Assembly: GCF_014156695.1 (NCBI RefSeq) | Contig: NZ_WMLF01000004.1 | Location: 1-36,869, forward strand | Source: Streptomyces durbertensis | Lineage (GTDB): Bacteria > Actinomycetota > Actinomycetes > Streptomycetales > Streptomycetaceae | Direction of reading: 5' to 3' | DNA length: 36,869 nucleotides | Part shown: one piece after another, positions 7,273-16,396 of the stretch | How positions within the stretch are numbered: position 1 is the first letter of the stretch | How the letters are laid out: every line of letters starts with the position of its first letter | Notes under the pieces: model-generated | Databases searched by the model: none | What the model was told of the DNA's origin: nothing | What the model saw: the letters and a program-made list of their open reading frames with translations, nothing else | Program-made: the position numbers and the translations under genes

Positions 7273-8343
7273 TCAGTCCTCCGGCGGCAGCCGGACGGTC
7301 TCGGCGGCGTCGAAGGACACGGTGACCTTCTCCCCGGGCGAGGGCGCGCCGCGCAGCGGGACGGTCGCCTCCAGATCCGGGCCGCGCTCCGGCCGCAGGG
7401 CGAGCACGACGTGGTCGCCGCGGAAGGTGCGGGCGAGGACCTGGCAGCGCAGCCCGCGCCCGCCCTCGGCGGCGTCGTCCGGTGCCGGGCGCGCCACGTC
7501 GTCCGCGTCCAGCCGGACTCCGGCGGGCCGCACCAGCAGGGTCGCGGGCCCGGGCGGTGTGCCGTCGGGCACCGGGAGCGTGCCCCAGGGGGTTGTCGCC
7601 GCCCGCCCGGTGACCGTCGCCGGGACGACGTTGTCAAAGCCGAGGAAGCGGGCGACAAACGCGGAGGCCGGGCGCTGCCACACCTCCGGCGGGGTGCCGC
7701 TCTGCGCGATCCTGCCGTCCCGCATCACCAGCACCCGGTCGGCCAGCGCGAAGGCCTCGCCCTGGTCGTGGGTGACGGCCAGCACGGTGGTGCCGAGTTC
7801 GTCGAAGAGCTGGCGCAGTTCGACGACCAGCCGTTCCCGCAGGCTGCGGTCGAGCTGGCCCAGCGGCTCGTCGAGCATCAGCAGCGCGGGGCTCGGGGCG
7901 AGCGCCCTGGCGAGGGCGACCCGCTGCTGCTCGCCGCCGGACAGCGAGCCGACAGCCCGCCGTTGCGCGTCCGGCAGTCCGACCATGGCAAGCAGCTCGG
8001 CGACCCGCCGCTCGGCCTCGGCCCGTCCGTCGCCGCGCATCCGCAGCCCGAAGGCGACGTTGCGGCCGACGTCGCGCTGCGGGAAGAGCTGGTGGTCCTG
8101 GAACATCAGCCCGACGCCGCGCCGGTGCACGGGCACGCCGGCGAGGTCCCGGCCGCCGAGGGTGATCTCACCGGCGCCGATCTCCTGGAGCCCGGCCACC
8201 GCGCGCAGCAGTGTCGACTTCCCGCTGCCGCTCGGGCCGAGCACGCAGACCGTCTCCCGCTCGGCGACGTCGAGGTCGACGGAGTCCAGGACGGCCCGGC
8301 CGCCCAGCCGCACGGTCACCGACCGCAGTGTCAACGACGACAT
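7273..8343 (-). CDS. Thiamine-type ABC importer, ATP-binding protein
   Basis: A 356-residue import ATPase. All motifs are standard: Walker A GPSGSGKST (36-44), Q-loop FQDHQLFP (81-88), signature LSGGEQQ (134-140), Walker B LLMLDEP with E159, and H-loop histidine H192 in AVTHDQGEA. After about residue 240 a TOBE-like regulatory domain follows (VPATVTGRA...LLVRPAGVRLDADD), as in the Fe3+, spermidine, maltose and thiamine CUT1-like branch. Its ATG (8343-8341) overlaps the stop of the permease gene by one base (TGATG), so translation is coupled. It is the last gene of the riboswitch-led transcript from 11298. Thiamine, its phosphates or a precursor are the likely cargo, based on the riboswitch and on the binding protein. 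Confidence 0.9.
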   Translation of the reverse strand: MSSLTLRSVTVRLGGRAVLDSVDLDVAERETVCVLGPSGSGKSTLLRAVAGLQEIGAGEITLGGRDLAGVPVHRRGVGLMFQDHQLFPQRDVGRNVAFGLRMRGDGRAEAERRVAELLAMVGLPDAQRRAVGSLSGGEQQRVALARALAPSPALLMLDEPLGQLDRSLRERLVVELRQLFDELGTTVLAVTHDQGEAFALADRVLVMRDGRIAQSGTPPEVWQRPASAFVARFLGFDNVVPATVTGRAATTPWGTLPVPDGTPPGPATLLVRPAGVRLDADDVARPAPDDAAEGGRGLRCQVLARTFRGDHVVLALRPERGPDLEATVPLRGAPSPGEKVTVSFDAAETVRLPPED

Positions 8344-10061
8344 CAGAACTCCCCGGAGCGGTTGACCCGAACGCGTTCGAGCAGCAGCAGCACGCCCGCG
8401 CACACCAGCATCAGGATGGTGCTGAGCGCCATCGCCATCCCGTAGTTGTACTCGCCGGCCCGGCCCAGCAGGCGGGCCACCGCGACCGGCAACGTGGGGC
8501 TGTCGGGTCGGGCGATGAACACCGTGGCACCGAACTCGCCCAACGACACCGCGAACGCGAACCCCGCGGCGATCAGGCCCGCCCGGCTCACCATCGGCAG
8601 GTCGACCTCCCGCCAGGCGCGCCACGGCGAGGCGCCCAACACCGCCGCGGCCTCCCGCAGCCGCTCGTCGACCGCCCGCAGCACCGGCAGCATCGTGCGC
8701 ACCACAAACGGCACACCGACCAGCGCCTGGGCGAGCGGCACCAGGATCCACGAGGAGCGCAGGTCCAGCGGCGGCTTGTCGAGGGTGATCAGGAAGCCGA
8801 AGCCGACGGTGACGGCCGAGACGCCCAGCGGCAGCATCAGCAGCGCGTCGAAGCCACGGACCAGCGGCCCGGCGCGGCGGGTGAGCGCGGCGGCGGCGAG
8901 CGTACCGACGGCGACCGCGATCAGCGTGGCGACGGCGGCGTAGGCGAGCGAGTTGCCGACGGCCTCCAGCGGCGGCACCACAAAGGCGCTGGAGGCGTCC
9001 GCCTGTTCGGCCAGCGCCCGGTAGAAGGCGAGTCCGTAGCCGCCGGGCGCGGACAGCGACCGCTCGACGAGCACCGCGAGCGGCAGCACCAACAGCACGG
9101 CCACGACCAGCAGTTGGGACCAGAGGAAGGCCCACTGCCCGACACCGCGCGGCCGCCGCGCGGCGTGCTCGGCGGCGACCAGCCGCAGCGCGCTCTCCCG
9201 GCGGCGGACCGTCCAGGCGTGCACCGCGAGCATCGCGGCGACGGCGGCCAGTTGCAGCAGGCTCAGCACGGCGGCCGTCGGCAGGTCGAGGAACTGCGCG
9301 GTCTGCCGGTAGATCTCCACCTCCAGCGTCGCGTAGCGGGCGCCGCCGAGCACCTGGATGACGCCGAAGGAGGTGAAGGTGAACAGGAAGACCATCAGCG
9401 CGGCGGCGGCGACCGCCGGCACCAGCGCCGGCAGCGTGATCCGCCGCCAGGCGGTGAACCGGCCGGCGCCCAGCACCCGGGCGGCCTCCTCCTGCCGGGG
9501 GTCGAGCTGACCCCACAGCCCGCCGACGGTCCGTACGACCACGGCGTAGTTGAAGAAGACGTGCGCGAGCAGGATCGCCCACACACTGGTGTCGAGCCGC
9601 AGCCCCCAGGCCTCGTCCAGCACACCGCCCCGGCCGACGAGCGCCAGGAAGGCGGAGCCCACCACCACCGTCGGCAGCACGAAGGGCACGGTGACGACCG
9701 CGCGCAGCAGCCGCTTCCCGGGGAAGTCGAAGCGGGCGAGGGCGTAGGCGCCGGGCAGCGCGACCAGCAGGGTCAGCGCGGTGGACGCGGCGGCCTGCCA
9801 GACGGTGAACCACAGCACGTCGAGCGTGTCGGGCGAGGTGAGCACCTCGGCCGCCCGGCCGAACTGCCAGCGGCCGTCCTCCCGCAGGCCCCGGCCGACG
9901 ATCGTGGCGACCGGGTAGCCGAAGAACAGGGCGAAGAACGCCACGGGCACGGCCATCAGGCCGAGCCGTACCGCCAGCGCGCGACGCGCGGCGGACCGCC
10001 CCGACGGCCGTGCGCCGTCGGGGCCGGCCCCGGGCCGCCCGCCCGGGGGTGGGGACGCCAC
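8343..10061 (-). CDS. thiP: Thiamine-type ABC importer, fused two-domain permease
   Basis: A 572-residue permease containing two copies of the binding-protein-dependent inner-membrane domain, as in ThiP and FbpB. Each half has the cytoplasmic EAA loop that contacts the ATPase: EEAARVLGAGRFTAWRRITL in the first half and REAAAVLGASPWRAWREVDL in the second. About twelve transmembrane helices are visible. The cytoplasmic N-terminus (about 35 residues, Pro/Gly/Arg-rich) precedes the first helix MAVPVAFFALFFGYPVATIV. I chose the GTG at 10061, which has GGCGGA seven bases upstream; the annotated start could also be the internal ATG before the first helix. It lies 32 bases after the binding-protein gene and overlaps the ATPase gene by one base. 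Confidence 0.88.
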   Translation of the reverse strand: MASPPPGGRPGAGPDGARPSGRSAARRALAVRLGLMAVPVAFFALFFGYPVATIVGRGLREDGRWQFGRAAEVLTSPDTLDVLWFTVWQAAASTALTLLVALPGAYALARFDFPGKRLLRAVVTVPFVLPTVVVGSAFLALVGRGGVLDEAWGLRLDTSVWAILLAHVFFNYAVVVRTVGGLWGQLDPRQEEAARVLGAGRFTAWRRITLPALVPAVAAAALMVFLFTFTSFGVIQVLGGARYATLEVEIYRQTAQFLDLPTAAVLSLLQLAAVAAMLAVHAWTVRRRESALRLVAAEHAARRPRGVGQWAFLWSQLLVVAVLLVLPLAVLVERSLSAPGGYGLAFYRALAEQADASSAFVVPPLEAVGNSLAYAAVATLIAVAVGTLAAAALTRRAGPLVRGFDALLMLPLGVSAVTVGFGFLITLDKPPLDLRSSWILVPLAQALVGVPFVVRTMLPVLRAVDERLREAAAVLGASPWRAWREVDLPMVSRAGLIAAGFAFAVSLGEFGATVFIARPDSPTLPVAVARLLGRAGEYNYGMAMALSTILMLVCAGVLLLLERVRVNRSGEF

Positions 10062-10093
10062 GGGCAGGTCCGCCGTGCCGACCGCCCGCGTTG

Positions 10094-11161
10094 CTACCTC
10101 ATCAGGCTGGCCCACTGCTTGACCCACTGCTCCCGGTTCGCCTCGATGTCCTCGGGCGCGACCACGTGCGGCTTCTCGACCTCGACGCCGTACCGCGTGA
10201 AGACCTCGGGGAGTTCGACGTCGGCGCGGGCCGGGTGGACCCACATGTTCAGCGGGAGGTCCTTCTGGAACTCCTCGCCGACGAGGAAGTCCAGCAGCGC
10301 CTTGCCACCCTCGGGGTTCTTCGCGCCCTCCAGCAGACCGGCGAACTCGATCTGTCGGAAGCAGGTGCCGGTGGAGACCCCGGTGGGCGCCTTCGCGGGC
10401 TTCTTGTCCCCGCCGTAGTGCACCTCGGCCGGCGGGCTGCTGGCGTAGGAGACCACCAGCGGGCGGTCGCCCTTCTCCCGGCCGCTCGCCGAGCCGGTGA
10501 AGCGGTCGTTGTACGCCTGCTCCCAGCCGTCGACCATCGCGACGCCGTTGGCCTTCAGCTTCTTCCAGTAGTCCTGCCAGCCGTCCTCGCCGTAGGCGCC
10601 GACGCTGGCGAGCAGGAAGGCGAGGCCCGGCGAGGAGGTCGCCGCGTTCTGCACGACCAGCATGTCCTTGTACTCGGGCTTGACCAGGTCGTCGAGGGTC
10701 TTCGGCGGCGCCAGCTTCTCCCGCTCGAAGTAGGCGCGGTCGTAGTTGACGCAGACGTCGCCGTGGTCGATCGGGGTGACCCGGTTCTTCCCGGCGTCGA
10801 GCTGGAGCTGCCGGGGGACCTCGGCCAGGCCCTCGGCCTTGTGCGGCGCGAAGATGCCGGCGTCCAGCGCCTTGGAGAGCAGCGCGTTGTCCACGCCGAA
10901 GAAGACGTCGCCCTGCGGGTTGCCCTTGCTGAGGATGGCCTGGTTCACGGCCGCCCCGGCGTCGTCGGCCCGCAGCACCTTGACCTTCAGCCCGGACTTC
11001 TCGGTGAACGCGTCGAGCACGTTCTTGGAGACCTCGAAGGACTGGTGCGTCACCAGAGTGACACTGCCGCCGTCGCTCCCGCCGCCGCCGTCGGTGCCGC
11101 AGGCGGCCAGCAGGCAGGATCCGAGTGCGACCGACACGGCGGCCGCTGTTGTGCGCTTCAT
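10094..11161 (-). CDS. thiB: Thiamine-type ABC importer, substrate-binding lipoprotein
   Basis: A 355-residue extracellular solute-binding protein. The signal peptide MKRTTAAAVSVALGSCLLAAC ends in a lipobox LAAC with the lipidated cysteine at residue 21, followed by a Gly/Ser/Asp linker. The mature part begins VTLVTHQSFEVSKNVLDAF and has the type II periplasmic-binding fold seen in TbpA/ThiB and iron-binding proteins (AILSKGNPQGDVFFGVDNAL, DHGDVCVNYDRAYF, FAGLLEGAKNPEGGKALLDF). It is the first gene behind the TPP riboswitch, which supports thiamine, thiamine phosphate or pyrophosphate as ligand. The start ATG at 11161 is fixed by the signal peptide, although its ribosome binding site (GAAAG) is weak. 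Confidence 0.9.
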   Translation of the reverse strand: MKRTTAAAVSVALGSCLLAACGTDGGGGSDGGSVTLVTHQSFEVSKNVLDAFTEKSGLKVKVLRADDAGAAVNQAILSKGNPQGDVFFGVDNALLSKALDAGIFAPHKAEGLAEVPRQLQLDAGKNRVTPIDHGDVCVNYDRAYFEREKLAPPKTLDDLVKPEYKDMLVVQNAATSSPGLAFLLASVGAYGEDGWQDYWKKLKANGVAMVDGWEQAYNDRFTGSASGREKGDRPLVVSYASSPPAEVHYGGDKKPAKAPTGVSTGTCFRQIEFAGLLEGAKNPEGGKALLDFLVGEEFQKDLPLNMWVHPARADVELPEVFTRYGVEVEKPHVVAPEDIEANREQWVKQWASLMR

Positions 11162-11205
11162 CGTGCTGCTTTCGGGTACGGGCGAGCGCACAGCATGGAG
11201 AGGTA

Positions 11206-11298
11206 CCGAACTTCCTACCCAGCATGACCTGGGCGAGGTTCGAGGGTCTGCGGCCTGACGGTGCCGCACTCTCAGCGCTGCGAGCGCTCCCCTGTCGG
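11206..11298 (-). ncRNA. TPP riboswitch (THI element) controlling the thiamine-type importer
   Basis: On the minus strand, in order, are the conserved THI-box parts: CTGAGA (11275-11270), GACCCTCGAACCT (11248-11236) and the CTGGGTAGGAAG part of the pyrophosphate-helix side (11222-11211). The closing helix P1 can form between CCGA (11298-11295) and TCGG (11209-11206). The aptamer is about 93 bases and ends 45 bases before the thiB start, room for a translational switch. High TPP should lower expression of thiB, thiP and the ATPase gene. The pieces match the consensus well, so identification is firm; the switching mechanism is inferred. Confidence 0.92.
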
Positions 11299-11330
11299 AA
11301 AAACGAGTGGTGTGTTCGAACGATAGCAGT

Positions 11331-11370
11331 CGGCCCCGACAGCGCCCGGAGCGCGGGACCGTCGGGGCCG
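11331..11370. terminator. 10-bp hairpin downstream of rlmN
   Basis: CGGCCCCGAC (11331-11340) pairs exactly with GTCGGGGCCG (11361-11370) around a 20-base loop. It is 12 bases past the rlmN stop codon on the minus strand and just upstream of the TPP riboswitch, so it separates the two transcripts. Confidence 0.65.
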
Positions 11371-11381
11371 GTGCTCGCGGG

Positions 11382-12503
11382 TCAGCTTCCGGAGACCTCG
11401 CTCGCGGCCAGCTGGCCGCAGGCGCCGTCGATCTCCTGGCCCCGGGTGTCCCGGACGGTCACCGGCACGCCGTGCGCGGCGAGCGCCTCGACGAACGCCC
11501 GCTCGTCCTCGGGACGCGAGGCGGTCCACTTGGAGCCGGGGGTGGGGTTGAGCGGGATGAGGTTCACGTGCGCCCGGCGGCCCTTCAGCAGGCGGCCGAG
11601 CAGGTCGGCCCGCCAGGCGTGGTCGTTGATGTCCCGGATCAGCGCGTACTCGATGGACACCCGGCGGCCGGACCTCGCCGCGTACTCCCAGGCGGCGTCC
11701 AGCACCTCGCGCACCTTCCAGCGGGTGTTGACCGGGACGAGGGTGTCCCGCAGCTCGTCGTCCGGGGCGTGCAGCGAGACGGCCAGCCGGCACTTGAAGC
11801 CCTCGTCGGCGAACCGCAGCATCGCCGGCACCAGACCGACCGTGGACACCGTGATGCCGCGCTGGGAGAGCCCGAGGCCGTCCGGCGCCGGGTCGGTGAG
11901 GCGGCGGATGGCGCCGACGACCCGGTTGTAGTTCGCCAGCGGCTCGCCCATGCCCATGAAGACGATGTTCGACAGCCGCGCCGGGCCGCCGGGGACCTCG
12001 CCGTCCCGCAGCGCCCGCATGCCGTCGACGATCTGGTGGACGATCTCGGCGGTCGACAGGTTGCGGTCGAGTCCGGCCTGGCCGGTGGCGCAGAACGGGC
12101 AGTTCATGCCGCAGCCGGCCTGGGAGGAGATGCACATGGTGACCCGGTCCGGGTAGCGCATGAGCACCGACTCGACCAGCGTGCCGTCGTGCAGCCGCCA
12201 CAGCGTCTTGCGGGTGGTGTCGTCGTCGCAGGAGATGTTCCGGACGACGGTCATCAACTGCGGCAGCAGCTCCGCGGCCAGCCGCTCGCGGGCGGCGGCC
12301 GGGATGTCCGTCCAGTCGGCCGGGTCCTGGGTGAAGCGCGCGAAGTAGTGCTGGGAGAGCTGCTTGGCCCGGAACGGCTTCTCGCCGATCGCGGTCAGCG
12401 CCTCGCGGCGCTCGGCCGGGCTGAGGTCCGCCAGGTGGCGGGGCGGCTTCTTGGCACCTCGCGGAGCGACGAACGTCAGCTCTCCGGGCTTGGGCGGGGT
12501 CAT
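11382..12503 (-). CDS. rlmN: Dual-specificity 23S rRNA/tRNA adenine-C2 methyltransferase
   Basis: A 373-residue radical-SAM enzyme that methylates A2503 (E. coli numbering) of 23S rRNA and A37 of some tRNAs. The iron-sulfur cluster cysteines form CxxxCxxC (C131, C135, C138 in [13 protein letters not shown]). The two catalytic cysteines are also present, one seven residues before the cluster (C124 in TMCISSQAG) and one near the end (C362 in DGACGQ). The GMGEPL motif follows in [15 protein letters not shown]. Length and motif order match the family. The ATG at 12503 has AGGAGA six bases upstream. The gene is downstream of cdsA on the same strand but separated by a hairpin at 12625-12660, so it probably has its own promoter in the 197-base gap. 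Confidence 0.96.
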   Translation of the reverse strand: MTPPKPGELTFVAPRGAKKPPRHLADLSPAERREALTAIGEKPFRAKQLSQHYFARFTQDPADWTDIPAAARERLAAELLPQLMTVVRNISCDDDTTRKTLWRLHDGTLVESVLMRYPDRVTMCISSQAGCGMNCPFCATGQAGLDRNLSTAEIVHQIVDGMRALRDGEVPGGPARLSNIVFMGMGEPLANYNRVVGAIRRLTDPAPDGLGLSQRGITVSTVGLVPAMLRFADEGFKCRLAVSLHAPDDELRDTLVPVNTRWKVREVLDAAWEYAARSGRRVSIEYALIRDINDHAWRADLLGRLLKGRRAHVNLIPLNPTPGSKWTASRPEDERAFVEALAAHGVPVTVRDTRGQEIDGACGQLAASEVSGS

Positions 12504-12624
12504 GCGGGGTCTCCTAAAGCGTCGGGGGCGAGGCCGGCGACGCCCCGGCCGGTGGCCTGGCAGGGCGGAGGGCGCGCAGTCAGCGCCGGGAGACCTCACG
12601 AAGCGGCCCCGGCACTCCCGGGGC

Positions 12625-12660
12625 GGTAGGGCCCGCCGACGTGAGGCGACAGGCCCTACC
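12625..12660. terminator. Hairpin between cdsA and rlmN
   Basis: GGTAGGGCC (12625-12633) pairs exactly with GGCCCTACC (12652-12660), and an inner CGCC/GGCG pair extends the stem with a three-base bulge. It lies 41 bases past the cdsA stop on the minus strand. It most likely ends the frr-cdsA transcript. Confidence 0.7.
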
Positions 12661-12700
12661 AGGGTAACGGGTTCCGCCGGGGATTCGCCGAGTCGCCGAC

Positions 12701-13774
12701 TCAGCCGGCGCCGACGAACAGCACCAGCAGCAGCCAGACCACCGGAGCCGTGGGCAGCAAAGAGTCCAGCCGGTCCATGATGCCGCCGTGGCCGGGCAGC
12801 AGCGTGCCCATGTCCTTGATGTCAAGATCGCGCTTGATCATGGACTCGCCGAGGTCGCCCAGCGTGGCGCTGGCCGCCACGGCCAGGCCCAGCAGCAGGC
12901 CCTGCCACCACTGGCCGCCGTCGATGAGGAACTGCATGCACAGGGCCCCGGCGACCATGGTGCAGGCCACGGCGCCCAGCAGGCCCTCGCGGGTCTTGCC
13001 GGGGCTGATGCGCGGGGCCAGCTTGTGACGCCCGAACCGCCAGCCCACCGCGTACGCCCCGGTGTCGCTGACGATCGTCAGCACCAGGAACGTCAGGACC
13101 CGCCACGGGCCGTCGTCGGCGGCGAGCAGCAGCGCCACGAACGTCGCGAGGAACGGCACGTAGAACAGCGTGAACAGCCCCGCCGTGACGTCCCGCAGGT
13201 AGTTCTCCGGGGGCTCGGCCATCCGCCACAGCAGGACGGCCAGCGCGGTGAGCGCCAGCAGCACCCAGGCGCCCTCCGCCCCCCTGACGTAGCCGGCGAC
13301 GACCATCGCCGCGCCGCCCACCGCCAGCGGCACCAGCGGCACGTTGACGCCCTTGCGTTCGGAGAGCCGGCTCGTCAGCTCCCACAGGCCCACCACCACC
13401 GCGGCGGCGACAACCGCGACGAAGACCTCCTTCACCAGGAAGAGCGAGGCCACGATGACGGCGCCGAGCCCGAGCCCGACGCCTATCGCGGCCGGCAGGT
13501 CGCGGCCGGCGCGCTTGCGTCCCGCCGGCGGGTTCTCGGGCGGTCGGCTGTCCGAGCGGTGGGACCGGTCATCCCGGGGCGGCTGGCCGTCGTCCCGACC
13601 GGCGCCTTCGGAGGGGACACCGTCGGAGGGCACGCCTTCGGAGGGCAGGGGCATGGGCCGAGTCTGCGCCGCGTCGGCGGCCTGGTACACGGGACCCGCC
13701 GACGGCGACCGCCCCGGATCGCCGGGATCGCGGTATCCGGCGCTCGGGGACGCACCCCAGGATGAGTCGTTCAC
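12701..13774 (-). CDS. cdsA: Phosphatidate cytidylyltransferase (CDP-diglyceride synthase)
   Basis: A 357-residue membrane enzyme that makes CDP-diacylglycerol from phosphatidic acid and CTP, the precursor of the major phospholipids. The family signature near the C-terminus is complete: [11 protein letters not shown] then [11 protein letters not shown]. About eight hydrophobic segments are visible between residues 95 and 357. The first 90 or so residues form an unusual hydrophilic tail rich in Pro, Ser, Gly, Asp and Arg with the repeated element [13 protein letters not shown], absent from E. coli CdsA but common in actinobacteria. The start is the GTG at 13774 with AGGG upstream. It follows frr by 48 bases on the same strand. 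Confidence 0.94.
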   Translation of the reverse strand: MNDSSWGASPSAGYRDPGDPGRSPSAGPVYQAADAAQTRPMPLPSEGVPSDGVPSEGAGRDDGQPPRDDRSHRSDSRPPENPPAGRKRAGRDLPAAIGVGLGLGAVIVASLFLVKEVFVAVVAAAVVVGLWELTSRLSERKGVNVPLVPLAVGGAAMVVAGYVRGAEGAWVLLALTALAVLLWRMAEPPENYLRDVTAGLFTLFYVPFLATFVALLLAADDGPWRVLTFLVLTIVSDTGAYAVGWRFGRHKLAPRISPGKTREGLLGAVACTMVAGALCMQFLIDGGQWWQGLLLGLAVAASATLGDLGESMIKRDLDIKDMGTLLPGHGGIMDRLDSLLPTAPVVWLLLVLFVGAG

Positions 13775-13822
13775 TGATGAAGCCCTAAACCTCGTTCCGC
13801 GCCACGTGCGCCGAAGGTCCTC

Positions 13823-14380
13823 TCAGACCTCCAGCAGCTCGGCTTCCTTGTGCTTGAGCAGCTCGTCCACCTGGGCCACGTACTTGGCGGTCGTGTCGTC
13901 CAGCTCCTTCTCCGCGCGCCGGCCCTCGTCCTCGCCGATCTCGCCGTCCTTGACGGTCTTGTCGATCGCCTCCTTGGCCTTGCGGCGGATGCTGCGGATG
14001 GCGATCTTCGCGTCCTCGCCCTTGGCCTTGGCGACCTTGATGTACTCCTTGCGGCGGTCCTGGGTCAGCTCGGGGAAGGTCACCCGGATGATGTTGCCGT
14101 CGTTCGACGGGTTGACGCCCAGGTCGGAGTCGCGGATGGCCTGCTCGATGTTGCGCAGCGCGCTCTTGTCGAACGGCGTCACCACGGCCATGCGGGGCTC
14201 GGGCACCGAGAAGGACGCCAGCTGGTTGATGGGCGTCAGGGCGCCGTAGTAGTCAGCCACGATCTTGTTGAACATCGCCGGGTGCGCACGTCCGGTGCGG
14301 ATCGCGGCGAAGTCCTCCTTCGCGACGACGACCGCCTTCTCCATCTTCTCCTCGGCCTCGAGGAGGGTCTCTTCGATCAC
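13823..14380 (-). CDS. frr: Ribosome recycling factor
   Basis: A 185-residue protein that with EF-G splits the post-termination ribosome. It matches the family across its full length: [25 protein letters not shown] at the N-terminus, [16 protein letters not shown] in the middle domain, and the long helical [28 protein letters not shown] region. I chose the GTG at 14380, with AGGAG six bases upstream. It lies 46 bases downstream of pyrH and 48 upstream of cdsA, in the usual pyrH-frr-cdsA order of actinobacteria. Confidence 0.97.
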   Translation of the reverse strand: MIEETLLEAEEKMEKAVVVAKEDFAAIRTGRAHPAMFNKIVADYYGALTPINQLASFSVPEPRMAVVTPFDKSALRNIEQAIRDSDLGVNPSNDGNIIRVTFPELTQDRRKEYIKVAKAKGEDAKIAIRSIRRKAKEAIDKTVKDGEIGEDEGRRAEKELDDTTAKYVAQVDELLKHKEAELLEV

Positions 14381-14426
14381 CACGTGCTCCTGGTTCGATG
14401 AAAGCGGGTAGGGGTCTGCCGGGTGC

Positions 14427-15176
14427 TCAGTCGCGGGGCGCCTGAACACCGACAAGCGTGCCGATCTTCTCACTCTTGACGGCCCGCGCGATATTGCCCT
14501 CGGCCAGCAGCTCGAAGACGACGATCGGCAGCCCGTTGTCGCGGCACAGGGTGATCGCGGTGAGGTCGGCGACCTTCAGGTCGCGCGCGATGACCTCGTC
14601 GTAGCTGAGCGAGTCGAACTTCACCGCGTCCGGATTCTTCGCCGGGTCGGAGTCGTAGACGCCGTCCACGCCGTTCTTGCCCATCAGCATGGCCTCGGCG
14701 TGGATCTCCAGCGCGCGCTGGGCGGCGGTGGTGTCGGTGGAGAAGTACGGCATCCCCATGCCGGCGCCGAAGATGACCACACGGCCCTTCTCCAGGTGCC
14801 GGATCGCCCGCAGCGGGATGTAGGGCTCGGCGACCTGCCCCATCGTGATCGCGGTCTGCACCCGGGAGTCGATGCCCTCCTTCTCCAGGAAGTCCTGGAG
14901 TGCCAGGCAGTTCATCACGGTGCCGAGCATGCCCATGTAGTCCGAGCGGGCGCGGTCCATTCCGCGCTGCTGCAGCTCGGCGCCGCGGAAGAAGTTGCCG
15001 CCGCCGATGACCACGGCGATCTGCGCGCCGTCCCGTACGACTGCGGCGATCTCGCGAGCGATCTTGTGCACGACGTCCGGGTCGACCCCGAGGCCCCCGC
15101 CGCCGGCGAACGCCTCACCCGAGAGCTTCAGCAGGAAACGGCGGGAGCTGTCGTTGTCGGTCTCTTTGCTGCTCAT
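14427..15176 (-). CDS. pyrH: UMP kinase
   Basis: A 249-residue hexameric UMP kinase of the amino acid kinase fold, converting UMP and ATP to UDP and ADP. Visible motifs are [10 protein letters not shown] near the start, [11 protein letters not shown], the [16 protein letters not shown] helix, and [14 protein letters not shown]. The ATG at 15176 has the ribosome binding site GAGGAG six bases upstream. An in-frame ATG 27 codons upstream (15257) would add an Arg-rich extension beginning [15 protein letters not shown]; family members begin near the chosen start. The leader carries two competing stems that can hide or free the ribosome binding site. The gene is separated from tsf by a hairpin and followed by frr. 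Confidence 0.97.
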   Translation of the reverse strand: MSSKETDNDSSRRFLLKLSGEAFAGGGGLGVDPDVVHKIAREIAAVVRDGAQIAVVIGGGNFFRGAELQQRGMDRARSDYMGMLGTVMNCLALQDFLEKEGIDSRVQTAITMGQVAEPYIPLRAIRHLEKGRVVIFGAGMGMPYFSTDTTAAQRALEIHAEAMLMGKNGVDGVYDSDPAKNPDAVKFDSLSYDEVIARDLKVADLTAITLCRDNGLPIVVFELLAEGNIARAVKSEKIGTLVGVQAPRD

Positions 15177-15182
15177 GAAGTT

Positions 15183-15254
15183 CTCCTCGTGCACACACGA
15201 GGAGGCCCCTGCCCGTCGGATCCTCTCGGCTCCCTGCGGCAACGGCCTCCTCGT
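15183..15254 (-). promoter_or_regulatory. pyrH leader with two mutually exclusive stems, one covering the ribosome binding site
   Basis: Read on the minus strand, ACGAGGAGGCC (15254-15244) can pair over 11 bp with GGCCTCCTCGT (15207-15197). The second element can instead pair, as CTCCTCGTG (15204-15196), with CACGAGGAG (15191-15183) over 9 bp around a TGTG loop. The last segment contains the pyrH ribosome binding site GAGGAG. The two stems share 15197-15204 and so cannot coexist: the first frees the ribosome binding site, the second sequesters it. An in-frame ATG at 15257 overlaps the first arm. The pairing is exact; the regulatory role is inferred. Confidence 0.55.
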
Positions 15255-15345
15255 CATTCGCTGCGGTGTCCCCCGACGTCCCCGGGCACCACCCGGCGGA
15301 CCGGCCCGGCACGGCCGGACCCGGTACCGCCTGACAGGTCCGAGG

Positions 15346-15382
15346 CCGGAGCGCGCCGCCACCGAAGGGCGGCGCGGTCCGG
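15346..15382. terminator. Hairpin between tsf and pyrH
   Basis: CGCGCCGCC (15352-15360) pairs with GGCGGCGCG (15368-15376), and CCGGA/TCCGG (15346-15350, 15378-15382) extends the stem past one G-G mismatch. It begins seven bases past the tsf stop on the minus strand. It should stop or reduce read-through from rpsB-tsf into pyrH. Confidence 0.7.
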
Positions 15383-15388
15383 CTCAGG

Positions 15389-16222
15389 TCAGGCGCCGAC
15401 GCGGAAGCGGGCGAAGCGCTTCAGCGTGACACCGGCCTCGTCCAGGATCTTCTGGACGGTCTTCTTGTTGTCCTTCGCGAAGGGCTGGTCCAGAAGGCAG
15501 TTCTCCTTCAGGAAGCCCTTGACCCGGCCCTCGACGATCTTCGGCAGGGCGGCCTCCGGCTTGCCCTCCTCCTTCGCGGTGGCCTCGGCGACGCGGCGCT
15601 CGTTCTCCAGCGTCTCGGCCGGGACGTCCTCGGCGGAGAGGAACTTCGGCGCGAACGCGGCGATGTGCTGCGCGACGTCCTTGGCGATCTCCGCGTTCTC
15701 CTTGTCCAGCTCGACCAGGACACCGACCTGCGGCGGCAGGTCGGGCATGGTGCGGTGGAGGTAGGAGGCGACAAAGCCACCGGAGAACTGGGCGAACCGG
15801 TCGAGCACGATCTTCTCGCCGAGCTCGGCGTTCTTCTCGTCGATGAAGGCCTGGACGGTGCGGCCCTCGATCTCGGAGGCCAGCAGGGCCTCGATGTCGG
15901 CCGGCGAGGTCGCGGCGACGTGGCCGGCGATCGCGTCGGCGGCACCCTGGAACTTCTCGCCCTTGGCGACGAAGTCGGTCTCGCACTTCAGCTCGACGAG
16001 CACACCGGAGGTGGCGTCGGTGGAGATACGGGCGACAACCGCGCCGTTGGAGGCGGTGCGGGACTCGCGCTTGGCGACGCCCTTCTGGCCCTTGACCCGG
16101 AGGATCTCGACGGCCTTCTCGACGTTGCCCTCGGCCTCGTCGAGCGCCTTCTTGCAGTCCATCATGCCGGCGCCGGTCAGCTCGCGGAGCTTCTTGACGT
16201 CGGCGGCGGTGTAGTTCGCCAT
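15389..16222 (-). CDS. tsf: Elongation factor Ts
   Basis: A 277-residue guanine nucleotide exchange factor for EF-Tu. The N-terminal UBA-like segment ([20 protein letters not shown], about residues 10-29) and the core contact motif TDFVA (82-86) are both clear. One full core repeat and the C-terminal segment ending RFARFRVGA complete the usual actinobacterial length. The ATG at 16222 is supported by the family N-terminus [10 protein letters not shown]. It follows rpsB, the standard arrangement, but a strong hairpin lies between them at 16397-16452, so tsf may be partly read through or separately started in the 235-base gap. Confidence 0.97.
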   Translation of the reverse strand: MANYTAADVKKLRELTGAGMMDCKKALDEAEGNVEKAVEILRVKGQKGVAKRESRTASNGAVVARISTDATSGVLVELKCETDFVAKGEKFQGAADAIAGHVAATSPADIEALLASEIEGRTVQAFIDEKNAELGEKIVLDRFAQFSGGFVASYLHRTMPDLPPQVGVLVELDKENAEIAKDVAQHIAAFAPKFLSAEDVPAETLENERRVAEATAKEEGKPEAALPKIVEGRVKGFLKENCLLDQPFAKDNKKTVQKILDEAGVTLKRFARFRVGA

Positions 16223-16396
16223 CCTTGAGTTCCTTTGTGTCCACCAGCCCGTGCGGCGCTCGGCGCTCGGCAGGACTGATCCGTCATGAGGTCGCCATGG
16301 CGGCCGGATGAGCAGCCCCGCCCGGTGGGACGAGGGTGGTCACGTCAGTGAGCTTGTCCGGATTCCGCTGTGGCGGAGGGGATGAGGGCAGGCCGC

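Noticed and set aside
8211-11227. Long plus-strand open frames opposite the thiamine-type importer genes
   Set aside because: They are composed of Arg, Gln, His and Pro runs typical of frame shadows, while the minus strand has full ABC motifs.
15177-15257. PyrH with a 27-residue N-terminal extension from the ATG at 15257
   Set aside because: Family members begin near the chosen ATG, which has a good ribosome binding site; the upstream ATG is kept only as part of the leader hypothesis.
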